The notes under the pieces: model-generated
Databases searched by the model: none
What the model was told of the DNA's origin: nothing
What the model saw: the letters and a program-made list of their open reading frames with translations, nothing else
Position numbers and translations under genes: made by a program
Source of the DNA: Micromussa lordhowensis
Taxonomy: Eukaryota; Cnidaria; Anthozoa; Scleractinia; Lobophylliidae
DNA: 64,000 bases
Direction of reading: 5' to 3'
Assembly (NCBI GenBank): GCA_964020085.1
Contig: OZ026601.1
Coordinates: 28,930,618-28,994,617 of the forward strand
Shown here: positions 12,701-26,000 of the stretch, in pieces
Position numbering within the stretch: the first letter of the stretch is position 1
Layout of the letters: every line of letters starts with the position of its first letter

Positions 12701-15700
12701 TTGTCCTATCTTTGCACTTTAAGTGCATACTAATTAGGAGATGATGCCATTTGTGCCAGGATGTTTTTGAAGCCCCTATAGTCGGCCTACTTTTTTGAGC
12801 ATTTTCCCTTGGTCCCCCCTTGGCAAAATCTCAGAAAATGGCCGATTTAGGTGTCCTTGCCAAATTTGTCATAACTCGGCTATACGGACAGTTATGGAGC
12901 CGCAGTTTGCAGCAAAATGTTGTCCTATGTTTGCACGTCAAGTGCATACTAATAAGGAGATGATGCCATTTGCGCCAGGATGTTTTTGAAGCCCCTATAG
13001 TCGGCCTACTTTTTTGAGCATTTTCCCTTGGTCCCCCCTTGGCAAAATCTCAGAAAATGGCCGATTTAGGTGTCCTTGCCAAATTTGTCATAACTCGGCT
13101 ATACGGACACTTATGGAGCCGAAGTTTGCAGTAAAATGTTGTCCTATGTTTGCACTTCAAGTGCATACTAATAAGGAGATGATGCCATTTGCGCCAGGAT
13201 GTTTTTGAAGCCCCTATAGTCGGCCTACTTTTTTGAGCATTTTCCCTTGGTCCCCCCTTGGCAAAATCTCAGAAAATGGCCGATTTAGGTGTCCTTGCCA
13301 AATTTGTCATAACGCGGCTCTACGGACACTTATGGAGCCGCAGTTTGCATAAAAATGTTGTCCTATGTTTGCACTTCAAGTGTATACTAATTAGGAGATG
13401 ATGCCATTTGCGCCAGGTGTTTTTGAAGCCCCTATAGTCGGCCTACTTTTTTGACCATTTTCCCTTGGTCCCCCCTTGGCAAAATCTCAGAAAAGGGCCG
13501 ATTTAAGTAACCTTGCCAAATTTGTCATAACTCGGCTATACGGACACTTATGGAGCCGCAGTTTGCAGCAAAATGTTGTCCTATGTTTGCACTTCCAGTG
13601 CATACTAATTAGGAGATGATGCCATTTGCGCCAGGGTGTTTTTGAAGCCCCTATAGTCGGCCTACTTTTTTGAGCATTTTCCCTTGGTCCCCCCTTGGCA
13701 AAATCTCAGAAAATGGCCGATTTAGGTGTCCTTGCCAAATTTGTCATAACTCGGCTTTACCGACACTTATGGAGCCGCAGTTTGCAGCAAAATGTTGTCC
13801 TATGTTTGCACTTCAAGTGCATACTAATTAGGAGATGATGCCATTTGCGCCAGGGTGTTTTTGAAGCCCCTATAGTCGGCCTACTTTTTTGAGCATTTTC
13901 CCTTGGTCCCCCCTTGGCAAAATCTCAGAAAATGGCCGATTTAGGTGCGCTTGCCAAATTTGTCATAACTCGGCTATACGGACACTTATGGAGCCGAAGT
14001 TTGCAGTAAAATGTTGTCCTATGTTTGGACTTCAAGTGCATACTAATAAGGAGATGATGCCATTTGCGCCAGGATGTTTTTGAAGCCCCTATAGTCGGCC
14101 TACTTTTTTGAGGATTTTCCCTTGGTCCCCCCTTGGCAAAATCTCAGAAAATGGCCGATTTAGGTGTCCTTGCCAAATTTGTCATAACGTGGCTGTACGG
14201 ACACTTATGGAGCCGCAGTTTGCAGAAAAATGTTGTCCTATATTTGCACTTCAAGTGCATACTAATTAGGAGATGATGCCATTTGCGCCAGGGTGTTTTT
14301 GAAGCCCCTATAGTCGGCCTACTTTTTTGAGCATTTTCCCTTGGTCCCCCCTTGGCAAAATCTCAGAAAAGGGCCGATTTAAGTAACCTTGCCAAATTTG
14401 TCATAACTCGGCTATACGGACACTTATGGAGCCGCAGTTTGCAGCAAAATGTTGTCCTATGTTTGCACTTCAAGTGAATACTAATTAGGAGATGATGCCA
14501 TTTGCGCCAGGGTGTTTTTGAAGCCTCTATAGTCGGCCTACCTTTTTGAGCATTTTCCCTTGGTCCCCCCTTGGCAAAATCTCAGAAAATGGCCGATTTA
14601 GGTGTCCTTGCCAAATTTGTCATAACTCGGCTATACGGACACTTATGGAGCCGCAGTTTGCAGCAAAATGTTGTCCTATCTTTGCACTTTAAGTGCATAC
14701 TAATTAGGAGATGATGCCATTTGTGCCAGGATGTTTTTGAAGCCCCTATAGTCGGCCTACTTTTTTGAGCATTTTCCCTTGGTCCCCCCTTGGCAAAATC
14801 TCAGAAAATGGCCGATTTAGGTGTCCTTGCCAAATTCGGCTATACGGACACTTATGGAGCCGCAGTTTGCAGCAAAATGTTGTCCTATGTTTGCACGTCA
14901 AGTGCATACCAATAAGGAGATGATGCCATTTGCGCCAGGATGTTTTTGAAGCCCCTATAGTCGGCCTACTTTTTTGAGCATTTTCCCTTGGTCCCCCCTT
15001 GGCAAAATCTCAGAAAATGGCCGATTTAGGTGTCCTTGCCAAATTTGTCATAACTCGGCTATACGGACACTTATGGAGCCGAAGTTTGCAGTAAAATGTT
15101 GTCCTATGTTTGCACTTCAAGTGCATACTAATAAGGAGATGATGCCATTTGCACCAGGATGTTTTTGAAGCCCCTATAGTCGGCCTACTTTTTTGAGCAT
15201 TTTCCCTTGGTCCCCCCTTGGCAAAATCTCAGAAAATGGCCGATTTAGGTGTCCTTGCCAAATTTGTCATAACTCGGCTCTACGGACACTTATGGAGCCG
15301 CAGTTTGCAGAAAAATGTTGTCCTATGTTTGCACTTTAAGTGCATACTAATTAGGAGATGATGCCATTTGCGCCAGGATGTTTTTGAAGCCCCTATAGTC
15401 GGCCTACTTTTTTGAGCATTTTCCCTTGGTCCCCCCTTGGCAAAATCTCAGAAAATGGCCGATTTAGGTGTCCTTGCCAAATTTGTCATAACGTGGCTGT
15501 ACGGACACTTATGGAGCCGCAGTTTGCAGAAAAATGTTGTCCTATGTTTGCACTTCAAGTGCATACTAATTAGGAGATGATGCCATTTGCGCCAGGGTGT
15601 TTTTGAAGCCCCTATAGTCGGCCTACTTTTTTGAGCATTTTCCCTTGGTCCCCCCTTGGCAAAATCTCAGAAAAGGGCCGATTTAAGTAACCTTGCCAAA

Positions 15701-18700
15701 TTTGTCATAACTCGGCTATACGGACACTTATGGAGCCGCAGTTTGCAGCAAAATGTTGTCCTATGTTTGCACTTCAAGTGAATACTAATTAGGAGATGAT
15801 GCCATTTGTGCCAGGATGTTTTTGAAGCCCCTATAGTCGGCCTACTTTTTTGAGCATTTTCCCTTGGTCCCCCCTTGGCAAAATCTCAGAAAATGGCCGA
15901 TTTAGGTGTCCTTGCCAAATTTGTCATAACTCGGCTATACGGACACTTATGGAGCCGCAGTTTGCAGCAAAATGTTGTCCTATGTTTGCACGTCAAGTGC
16001 ATACTAATAAGGAGATGATGCCATTTGCGCCAGGATGTTTTTGAAGCCCCTATAGTCGGCCTACTTTTTTGAGCATTTTCCCTTGGTCCCCCCTTGGCAA
16101 AATCTCAGAAAATGGCCGATTTAGGTGTCCTTGCCAAATTTGTCATAACGCGGCTATACGGACACTTATGGAGCCGAAGTTTGCAGTAAAATGTTGTCCT
16201 ATGTTTGCACTTCAAGTGCATACTAATAAGGAGATGATGCCATTTGCGCCAGGATGTTTTTGAAGCCCCTATAGTCGGCCTACTCTTTTGAGCATTTTCC
16301 CTTGGTCCCCCCTTGGCAAAATCTCAGAAAATGGCCGATTTAGGTGTCCTTGCCAAATTTGTCATAACGCGGCTCTACGGACACTTATGGAGCCGCAGTT
16401 TGCAGAAAAATGTTGTCCTATGTTTGCACTTCAAGTGCATACTAATTAGGAGATGATGCCATTTGCGCCAGGGTGTTTTTGAAGCCCCTATAGTCGGCCT
16501 ACTTTTTTGAGCATTTTTCCTTGGTCCCCCCTTGGCAAAATCTCAGAAAATGGCCGATTTAGGTGTCCCTGCCAAATTTGTCATAACTCGGCTATACGGA
16601 CACTTATGGAGCCGAAGTTTGCAGTAAAATGTTGTCCTATGTTTGGACTTCAAGTGCATACTAATAAGGAGATGATGCCATTTGCGCCAGGATGTTTTTG
16701 AAGCCCCTATAGTCGGCCTACTTTTTTGAGCATTTTCCCTTGGTCCCCCCTTGGCAAAATCTCAGAAAATGGCCGATTTAGGTGTCCTTGCCAAATTTGT
16801 CATAACGCGGCTCTACGGACACTTATGGAGCCGCAGTTTGCAGAAAAATGTTGTCCTATGTTTGCACTTCAAGTGCATACTAATTAGGAGATGATGCCAT
16901 TTTGCGCCAGGTGTTTTTGAAGCCCCTATAGTCGGCCTACTTTTTTGAGCATTTTCCCTTGGTCCCCCCTTGGCAAAATCTCAGAAAAGGGCCGATTTAA
17001 GTAACCTTGCCAAATTTGTCATAACTCGGCTATACGGACACTTATGGAGCCGCAGTTTGCAGCAAAATGTTGTCCTATGTTTGCACTTCAAGTGAATACT
17101 AATTAGGAGATGATGCCATTTGCGCCAGGGTGTTTTTGAAGCCTCTATAGTCGGCCTACTTTTTTTAGCATTTTCCCTTGGTCCCCCCTTGGCAAAATCT
17201 CAGAAAATGGCCGATTTAGGTGTCCTTGCCAAATTTGTCATAACGCGGCTCTACGGACACTTATGGAGCCGCAGTTTGCAGAAAAATGTTGTCCTATGTT
17301 TGCACTTCAAGTGTATACTAATTAGGAGATGATGCCATTTGCGCCAGGTGTTTTTGAAGCCCCTATAGTCGGCCTACTTTTTTGACCATTTTCCCTTGGT
17401 CCCCCCTTGGCAAAATCTCAGAAAAGGGCCGATTTAAGTAACCTTGCCAAATTTGTCATAACTCGGCTATACGGACACTTATGGAGCCGCAGTTTGCAGC
17501 AAAATGTTGTCCTATGTTTGCACTTCCAGTGCATACAAATTAGGAGATGATGCCATTTGCGCCAGGGTTTTTTTGAAGCCCCTATAGTCGGCCTACTTTT
17601 TTGAGCATTTTCCCTTGGTCCCCCCTTGGCAAAATCTCAGAAAATGGCCGATTTAGGTGTCCTTGCCAAATTTGTCATAACTCGGCTTTACCGACACTTA
17701 TGGAGCCGCAGTTTGCAGCAAAATCTTGTCCTATGTTTGCACTTCAAGTGCATACTAATTAGGAGATGATGCCATTTGCGCCAGGGTGTTTTTGAAGCCC
17801 CTATAGTCTTCCTACTTTTTTGAGCATTTTCCCTTGGTCCCCCCTTGGCAAAATCTCAGAAAATGGCCGATTTAGGTGTGCTTGCCAAATTTGTCAAAAC
17901 TCGGCTATACGGACACTTATGGAGCCGAAGTTTGCAGTAAAATGTTGTCCTATGTTTGGACTTCAAGTGCATACTAATAAGGAGATGATGCCATTTGCGC
18001 CAGGGTGTTTTTGAAGCCCCTATAGTCGGCCTACTTTTTTGAGCATTTTCCCTTGGTCCCCCCTTGGCAAAATCTCAGAAAAGGGCCGATTTAAGTAACC
18101 TTGCCAAATTTGTAATAACTCAGCTATACGGACACTTATGGAGCCGCAGTTTGCAGCAAAATGTTGTCCTATGTTTGCACTTCAAGTGAATACTAATTAG
18201 GAGATGATGCCATTTGCGCCAGGGTGTTTTTGAAGCCTCTATATTCGGCCTACTTTTTTGAGCATTTTCCCTTGGTCCCCCCTTGGCAAAATCTCAGAAA
18301 ATGGCCGATTTAGGTGTCCTTGCCAAATTTGTCATAACTCGGCTATACGGACACTTATGGAGTCGCAGTTTGCAGCAAAATGTTGTCCTATCTTTGCACT
18401 TTAAGTGCATACTAATTAGGAGATGATGCCATTTGTGCCAGGATGTTTTTGAAGCCCCTATAGTCGGCCTACTTTTTTGAGCATTTTCCCTTGGTCCCCC
18501 CTTGGCAAAATCTCAGAAAATGGCCGATTTAGGTGTCCTTGCCAAATTCGGCTATACGGACACTTATGGAGCCGCAGTTTGCAGCAAAATGTTGTCCTAT
18601 GTTTGCACGTCAAGTGCATACCAATAAGGAGATGATGCCATTTGCGCCAGGATGTTTTTGAAGCCCCCATAGTCGGGCTACTTTTTTGAGCATTTTCCCT

Positions 18701-20099
18701 TGGTCCCCCCTTGGCAAAATCTCAGAAAATGGCCGATTTAGGTGTCCTTGCCAAATTTGTCATAACTCGGCTATACGGACACTTATGGAGCCGAAGTTTG
18801 CAGTAAAATGTTGTCCTATGTTTGCACTTCAAGTGCATACTAATAAGGAGATGATGCCATTTGCGCCAGGATGTTTTTGAAGCCCCTATAGTCGGCCTAC
18901 TTTTTTGAGCATTTTCCCTTGGTCCCCCCTTGGCAAAATCTCAGAAAATGGCCGATTTAGGTGTCCTTGCCAAATTTGTCATAACTCGGCTCTACGGACA
19001 CTTATGGAGCCGCAGTTTGCAGAAAAATGTTGTCCTATGTTTGCACTTTAAGTGCATACTAATTAGGAGATGATGCCATTTGCGCCAGGATGTTTTTGAA
19101 GCCCCTATAGTCGGCCTACTTTTTTGAGCATTTTCCCTTGGTCCCCCCTTGGCAAAATCTCAGAAAATGGCCGATTTAGGTGTCCTTGCCAAATTTGTCA
19201 TAACGTGGCTGTACGGACACTTATGGAGCCGCAGTTTGCAGAAAAATGTTGTCCTATGTTTGCACTTCAAGTGCATACTAATTAGGAGATGATGCCATTT
19301 GCGCCAGGGTGTTTTTGAAGCCCCTATAGTCGGCCTACTTTTTTGAGCATTTTCCCTTGGTCCCCCCTTGGCAAAATCTCAGAAAAGGGCCGATTTAAGT
19401 AACCTTGCCAAATTTGTCATAACTCGGCTATACGGACACTTATGGAGCCGCAGTTTGCAGCAAAATGTTGTCCTATGTTTGCACTTCAAGTGAATACTAA
19501 TTAGGAGATGATGCCATTTGCGCCAGGGTGTTTTTGAAGCCTCTATAGTCGGCCTACCTTTTTGAGCATTTTCCCTTGGTCCCCCCTTGGCAAAATCTCA
19601 GAAAATGGCCGATTTAGGTGTCCTTGCCAAATTTCTCATAACTCGGCTATACGGACACTTATGGAGCCGCAGTTTGCAGCAAAATGTTGTCCTATCTTTG
19701 CACTTTAAGTGCATACTAATTAGGAGATGATGCCATTTGTGCCAGGATGTTTTTGAAGCCCCTATAGTCGGCCTACTTTTTTGAGCATTTTCCCTTGGTC
19801 CCCCCTTGGCAAAATCTCAGAAAAGGGCCGATTTAAGTAACCTTGCCAAATTTGTCCTAACTCGGCTATACGGACACTTATGGAGCCGCAGTTTGCAGCA
19901 AAATGTTGTCCTATGTTTGCACTTCAAGTGAATACTAATTAGGAGATGATGCCATTTGCGCCAGGGTGTTTTTGAAGCCTCTATAGTCGGCCTACCTTTT
20001 TGAGCATTTTCCCTTGGTCCCCCCTTGGCAAAATCTCAGAAAATGGCCGATTTAGGTGTCCTTGCCAAATTTGTCATAACTCGGCTATACGGACACTTA

Positions 20100-23000
20100 T
20101 GGAGCCGCAGTTTGCAGCAAAATGTTGTCCTATCTTTGCACTTTAAGTGCATACTAATTAGGAGATGATGCCATTTGTGCCAGGATGTTTTTGAAGCCCC
20201 TATAGTCGGCCTACTTTTTTGAGCATTTTCCCTTGGTCCCCCCTTGGCAAAATCTCAGAAAATGGCCGATTTAGGTGTCCTTGCCAAATTCGGCTATACG
20301 GACACTTATGGAGCCGCAGTTTGCAGCAAAATGTTGTCCTATGTTTGCACGTCAAGTGCATACCAATAAGGAGATGATGCCATTTGCGCCAGGATGTTTT
20401 TGAAGCCCCTATAGTCGGCCTACTTTTTTGAGCATTTTCCCTTGGTCCCCCCTTGGCAAAATCTCAGAAAATGGCCGATTTAGGTGTCCTTGCCAAATTT
20501 GTCATAACTCGGCTATACGGACACTTATGGAGCCGAAGTTTGCAGTAAAATGTTGTCCTATGTTTGCACTTCAAGTGCATACTAATAAGGAGATGATGCC
20601 ATTTGCGCCAGGATGTTTTTGAAGCCCCTATAGTCGGCCTACTTTTTTGAGCATTTTCCCTTGGTCCCCCCTTGGCAAAATCTCAGAAAATGGCCGATTT
20701 AGGTGTCCTTGCCAAATTTGTCATAACTCGGCTCTACGGACACTAATGGAGCCGCAGTTTGCAGAAAAATGTTGTCCTATGTTTGCACTTTAAGTGCATA
20801 CTAATTAGGAGATGATGCCATTTGCGCCAGGATGTTTTTGAAGCCCCTATAGTCGGCCTACTTTTTTGAGCATTTTCCCTTGGTCCCCCCTTGGCAAAAT
20901 CTCAGAAAATGGCCGATTTAGGTGTCCTTGCCAAATTTGTCATAACGTGGCTGTACGGACACTTATGGAGCCGCAGTTTGCAGAAAAATGTTGTCCTATG
21001 TTTGCACTTCAAGTGCATACTAATTAGGAGATGATGCCATTTGCGCCAGGGTGTTTTTGAAGCCCCTATAGTCGGCCTACTTTTTTGAGCATTTTCCCTT
21101 GGTCCCCCCTTGGCAAAATCTCAGAAAAGGGCCGATTTAAGTAACCTTGCCAAATTTGTCATAACTCGGCTATACGGACACTTATGGAGCCGCAGTTTGC
21201 AGCAAAATGTTGTCGTATGTTTGCACTTCAAGTGAATACTAATTAGGAGATGATGCCATTTGCGCCAGGGTGTTTTTGAAGCCTCTATAGTCGGCCTACC
21301 TTTTTGAGCATTTTCCCTTGGTCCCCCCTTGGCAAAATCTCAGAAAATGGCCGATTTAGGTGTCCTTGCCAAATTTGTCATAACTCGGCTATACGGACAC
21401 TTATGGAGCCGCAGTTTGCAGCAAAATGTTGTCCTATCTTTGCACTTTAAGTGCATACTAATTAGGAGATGATGCCATTTGTGCCAGGATGTTTTTGAAG
21501 CCCCTATAGTCGGCCTACTTTTTTGAGCATTTTCCCTTGGTCCCCCCTTGGCAAAATCTCAGAAAATGGCCGATTTAGGTGTCCTTGCCAAATTTGTCAT
21601 AACTCGGCTATACGGACACTTATGGAGCCGCAGTTTGCAGCAAAATGTTGTCCTATGTTTGCACCTCAAGTGCATACTAATAAGGAGATGATGCCATTTG
21701 CGCCAGGATGTTTTTGAAGCCCCTATAGTCGGCCTACTTTTTTGAGCATTTTCCCTTGGTCCCCCCTTGGCAAAATCTCAGAAAATGGCCGATTTAGGTG
21801 TCCTTGCCAAATTTGTCATAACGCGGCTATACGGACACTTATGGAGCCGAAGTTTGCAGTAAAATGTTGTCCTATGTTTGCACTTCAAGTGCATACTAAT
21901 AAGGAGATGATGCCATTTGCGCCAGGATGTTTTTGAAGCCCCTATAGTCGGCCTACTCTTTTGAGCATTTTCCCTTGGTCCCCCCTTGGCAAAATCTCAG
22001 AAAATGGCCGATTTAGGTGTCCTTGCCAAATTTGTCATAACGCGGCTATACGGACACTTATGGAGCCGAAGTTTGCAGTAAAATGTTGTCCTATGTTTGC
22101 ACTTCAAGTGCATACTAATAAGGAGATGATGCCATTTGCGCCAGGATGTTTTTGAAGCCCCTATAGTCGGCCTACTCTTTTGAGCATTTTCCCTTGGTCC
22201 CCCCTTGGCAAAATCTCAGAAAATGGCCGATTTAGGTGTCCTTGCCAAATTTGTCATAACGCGGCTCTACGGACACTTATGGAGCCGCAGTTTGCAGAAA
22301 AATGTTGTCCTATGTTTGCACTTCAAGTGCATACTAATTAGGAGATGATGCCATTTGCGCCAGGGTGTTTTTGAAGCCCCTATAGTCGGCCTACTTTTTT
22401 GAGCATTTTCCCTTGGTCCCCCCTTGGCAAAATCTCAGAAAATGGCCGATTTAGGTGTCCCTGCCAAATTTGTCATAACTCGGCTATACGGACACTTATG
22501 GAGCCGAAGTTTGCAGTAAAATGTTGTCCTATGTTTGGACTTCAAGTGCATACTAATAAGGAGATGATGCCATTTGCGCCAGGATGTTTTTGAAGCCCCT
22601 ATAGTCGGCCTACTTTTTTGAGCATTTTCCCTTGGTCCCCCCTTGGCAAAATCTCAGAAAATGGCCGATTTAGGTGTCCTTGCCAAATTTGTCATAACGC
22701 GGCTCTACGGACACTTATGGAGCCGCAGTTTGCAGAAAAATGTTGTCCTATGTTTGCACTTCAAGTGCATACTAATTAGGAGATGATGCCATTTGCGCCA
22801 GGTGTTTTTGAAGCCCCTATAGTCGGCCTACTTTTTTGAGCATTTTCCCTTGGTCCCCCCTTGGCAAAATCTCAGAAAAGGGCCGATTTAAGTAACCTTG
22901 CCAAATTTGTCATAACTCGGCTATACGGACACTTATGGAGCCGCAGTTTGCAGCAAAATGTTGTCCTATGTTTGCACTTCAAGTGAATACTAATTAGGAG

Positions 23001-26000
23001 ATGATGCCATTTGCGCCAGGGTGTTTTTGAAGCCTCTATAGTCGGCCTACGTTTTTTAGCATTTTCCCTTGGTCCCCCCTTGGCAAAATCTCAGAAAATG
23101 GCCGATTTAGGTGTCCTTGCCAAATTTGTCATAACTCGGCTATACGGAAACTTATGGAGCCGCAGTTTGCAGCAAAATGTTGTCCTATCTTTGCACTTTA
23201 AGTGCATACTAATTAGGAGATGATGCCATTTGTGCCAGGATGTTTTTGAAGCCCCTATAGTCGGCCTACTTTTTTGAGCATTTTCCCTTGGTCCCCCCTT
23301 GGCAAAATCTCAGAAAATGGCCGATTTAGGTGTCCTTGCCAAATTTGTCATAACTCGGCTATACGGACACTTATGGAGCCGCAGTTTGCAGCAAAATGTT
23401 GTCCTATGTTTGCACTTCAAGTGCATACTAATAAGGAGATGATGCCATTTGCGCCAGGATGTTTTTGAAGCCCCTATAGTCGGCCTACTTTTTTGAGCAT
23501 TTTCCCTTGGTCCCCCCTTGGCAAAATCTCAGAAAATGGCCGATTTAGGTGTCCTTGCCAAATTTGTCATAACGCGGCTCTACGGACACTTATGGAGCCG
23601 CAGTTTACAGAAAAATGTTGTCCTATGTTTGCACTTCAAGTGTATACTAATTAGGAGATGATGCCATTTGCGCCAGGTGTTTTTGAAGCCCCTATAGTCG
23701 GCCTACTTTTTTGACCATTTTCCCTTGGTCCCCCCTTGGCAAAATCTCAGAAAAGGGCCGATTTAAGTAACCTTGCCAAATTTGTCATAACTCGGCTATA
23801 CGGACACTTATGGAGCCGCAGTTTGCAGCAAAATGTTGTCCTATGTTTGCACTTCCAGTGCATACTAATTAGGAGATGATGCCATTTGCGCCAGGGTGTT
23901 TTTGAAGCCCCTATAGTCGGCCTACTTTTTTGAGCATTTTCCCTTGGTCCCCCCTTGGCAAAATCTCAGAAAATGGCCGATTTAGGTGTCCTTGCCAAAT
24001 TTGTCATAACTCGGCTTTACCGACACTTATGGAGCCGCAGTTTGCAGCAAAATGTTGTCCTATGTTTGCACTTCAAGTGCATACTAATTAGGAGATGATG
24101 CCATTTGCGCCAGGGTGTTTTTGAAGCCCCTATAGTCGGCCTACTTTTTTGAGCATTTTCCCTTGGCATTTTTCCCTTGGCAAAATCTCAGAAAATGGCC
24201 GATTTAGGTGTCCTTGCCAAATTCGGCTATACGGACACTTATGGAGCCGCAGTTTGCAGCAAAATGTTGTCCTATGTTTGCACGTCAAGTGCATACCAAT
24301 AAGGAGATGATGCCATTTGCGCCAGGATGTTTTTGAAGCCCCTATAGTCGGCCTACTTTTTTGAGCATTTTCCCTTGGTCCCCCCTTGGCAAAATCTCAG
24401 AAAATGGCCGATTTAGGTGTCCTTGCCAAATTTGTCATAACTCGGCTATACGGACACTTATGGAGCCGAAGTTTGCAGTAAAATGTTGTCCTATGTTTGC
24501 ACTTCAAGTGCATACTAATAAGGAGATGATGCCATTTGCGCCAGGATGTTTTTGAAGCCCCTATAGTCGGCCTACTTTTTTGAGCATTTTCCCTTGGTCC
24601 CCCCTTGGCAAAATCTCAGAAAATGGCCGATTTAGGTGTCCTTGCCAAATTTGTCATAACTCGGCTCTACGGACACTTATGGAGCCGCAGTTTGCAGAAA
24701 AATGTTGTCCTATGTTTGCACTTTAAGTGCATACTAATTAGGAGATGATGCCATTTGCGCCAGGATGTTTTTGAAGCCCCTATAGTCGGCCTACTTTTTT
24801 GAGCATTTTCCCTTGGTCCCCCCTTGGCAAAATCTCAGAAAATGGCCGATTTAGGTGTCCTTGCCAAATTTGTCATAACGTGGCTATACGGACACTTATG
24901 GAGCCGAAGTTTGCAGTAAAATGTTGTCCTATGTTTGGACTTCAAGTGCATACTAATAAGGAGATGATGCCATTTGCGCCAGGATGTTTTTGAAGCCCCT
25001 ATAGTCGGCCTACTTTTTTTAGCATTTTCCCTTGGTCCCCCCTTGGCAAAATCTCAGAAAATGGCCGATTTAGGTGTCCTTGCCAAATTTGTCATAACGT
25101 GGCTGTACGGACACTTATGGAGCCGCAGTTTGCAGAAAAATGTTGTCCTATGTTTGCACTTCAAGTGCATACTAATTAGGAGATTATGCCATTTGCGCCA
25201 GGGTGTTTTTGAAGCCCCTATAGTCGGCCTACTTTTTTGAGCATTTTCCCTTGGTCCCCGCTTGGCAAAATCTCAGAAAAGGGCCGATTTAAGTAACCTT
25301 GCCAAATTTGTCATAACTCGGCTATACGGACACTTATGGAGCCGCAGTTTGCAGCAAAATGTTGTCCTATGTTTGCACTTTAAGTGAATACTAATTAGGA
25401 GATGATGCCATTTGCGCCAGGGTGTTTTTGAAGCCTCTATAGTCGGCCTACTTTTTTGAGCATTTTCCCTTGTTCCCCCCTTGGCAAAATCTCAGAAAAT
25501 GGCCGATTTAGGTGTCCTTGCCAAATTTGTCATAACTCGGCTATACGGACACTTATGGAGCCGCAGTTTGCAGCAAAATGTTGTCCTATCTTTGCACTTT
25601 AAGTGCATACTAATTAGGAGATGATGCCATTTGTGCCAGGATGTTTTTGAAGCCCCTATAGTCGGCCTACTTTTTTGAGCATTTTCCCTTGGTCCCCCCT
25701 TGGCAAAATCTCAGAAAATGGCCGATTTAGGTGTCCTTGCCAAATTCGGCTATACGGACACTTATGGAGCCGCAGTTTGCAGCAAAATGTTGTCCTATGT
25801 TTGCACGTCAAGTGCATACCAATAAGGAGATGATGCCATTTGCGCCAGGATGTTTTTGAAGCCCCTATAGTCGGCCTACTTTTTTGAGCATTTTCCCTTG
25901 GTCCCCCCTTGGCAAAATCTCAGAAAATGGCCGATTTAGGTGTCCTTGCCAAATTTGTCATAACTCGGCTATACGGACACTTATGGAGCCGAAGTTTGCA

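Noticed and set aside
18458..18670. Minus-strand 70-aa frame in the satellite
   Set aside because: It arises from a variant monomer only and overlaps the same repeat on the other strand.
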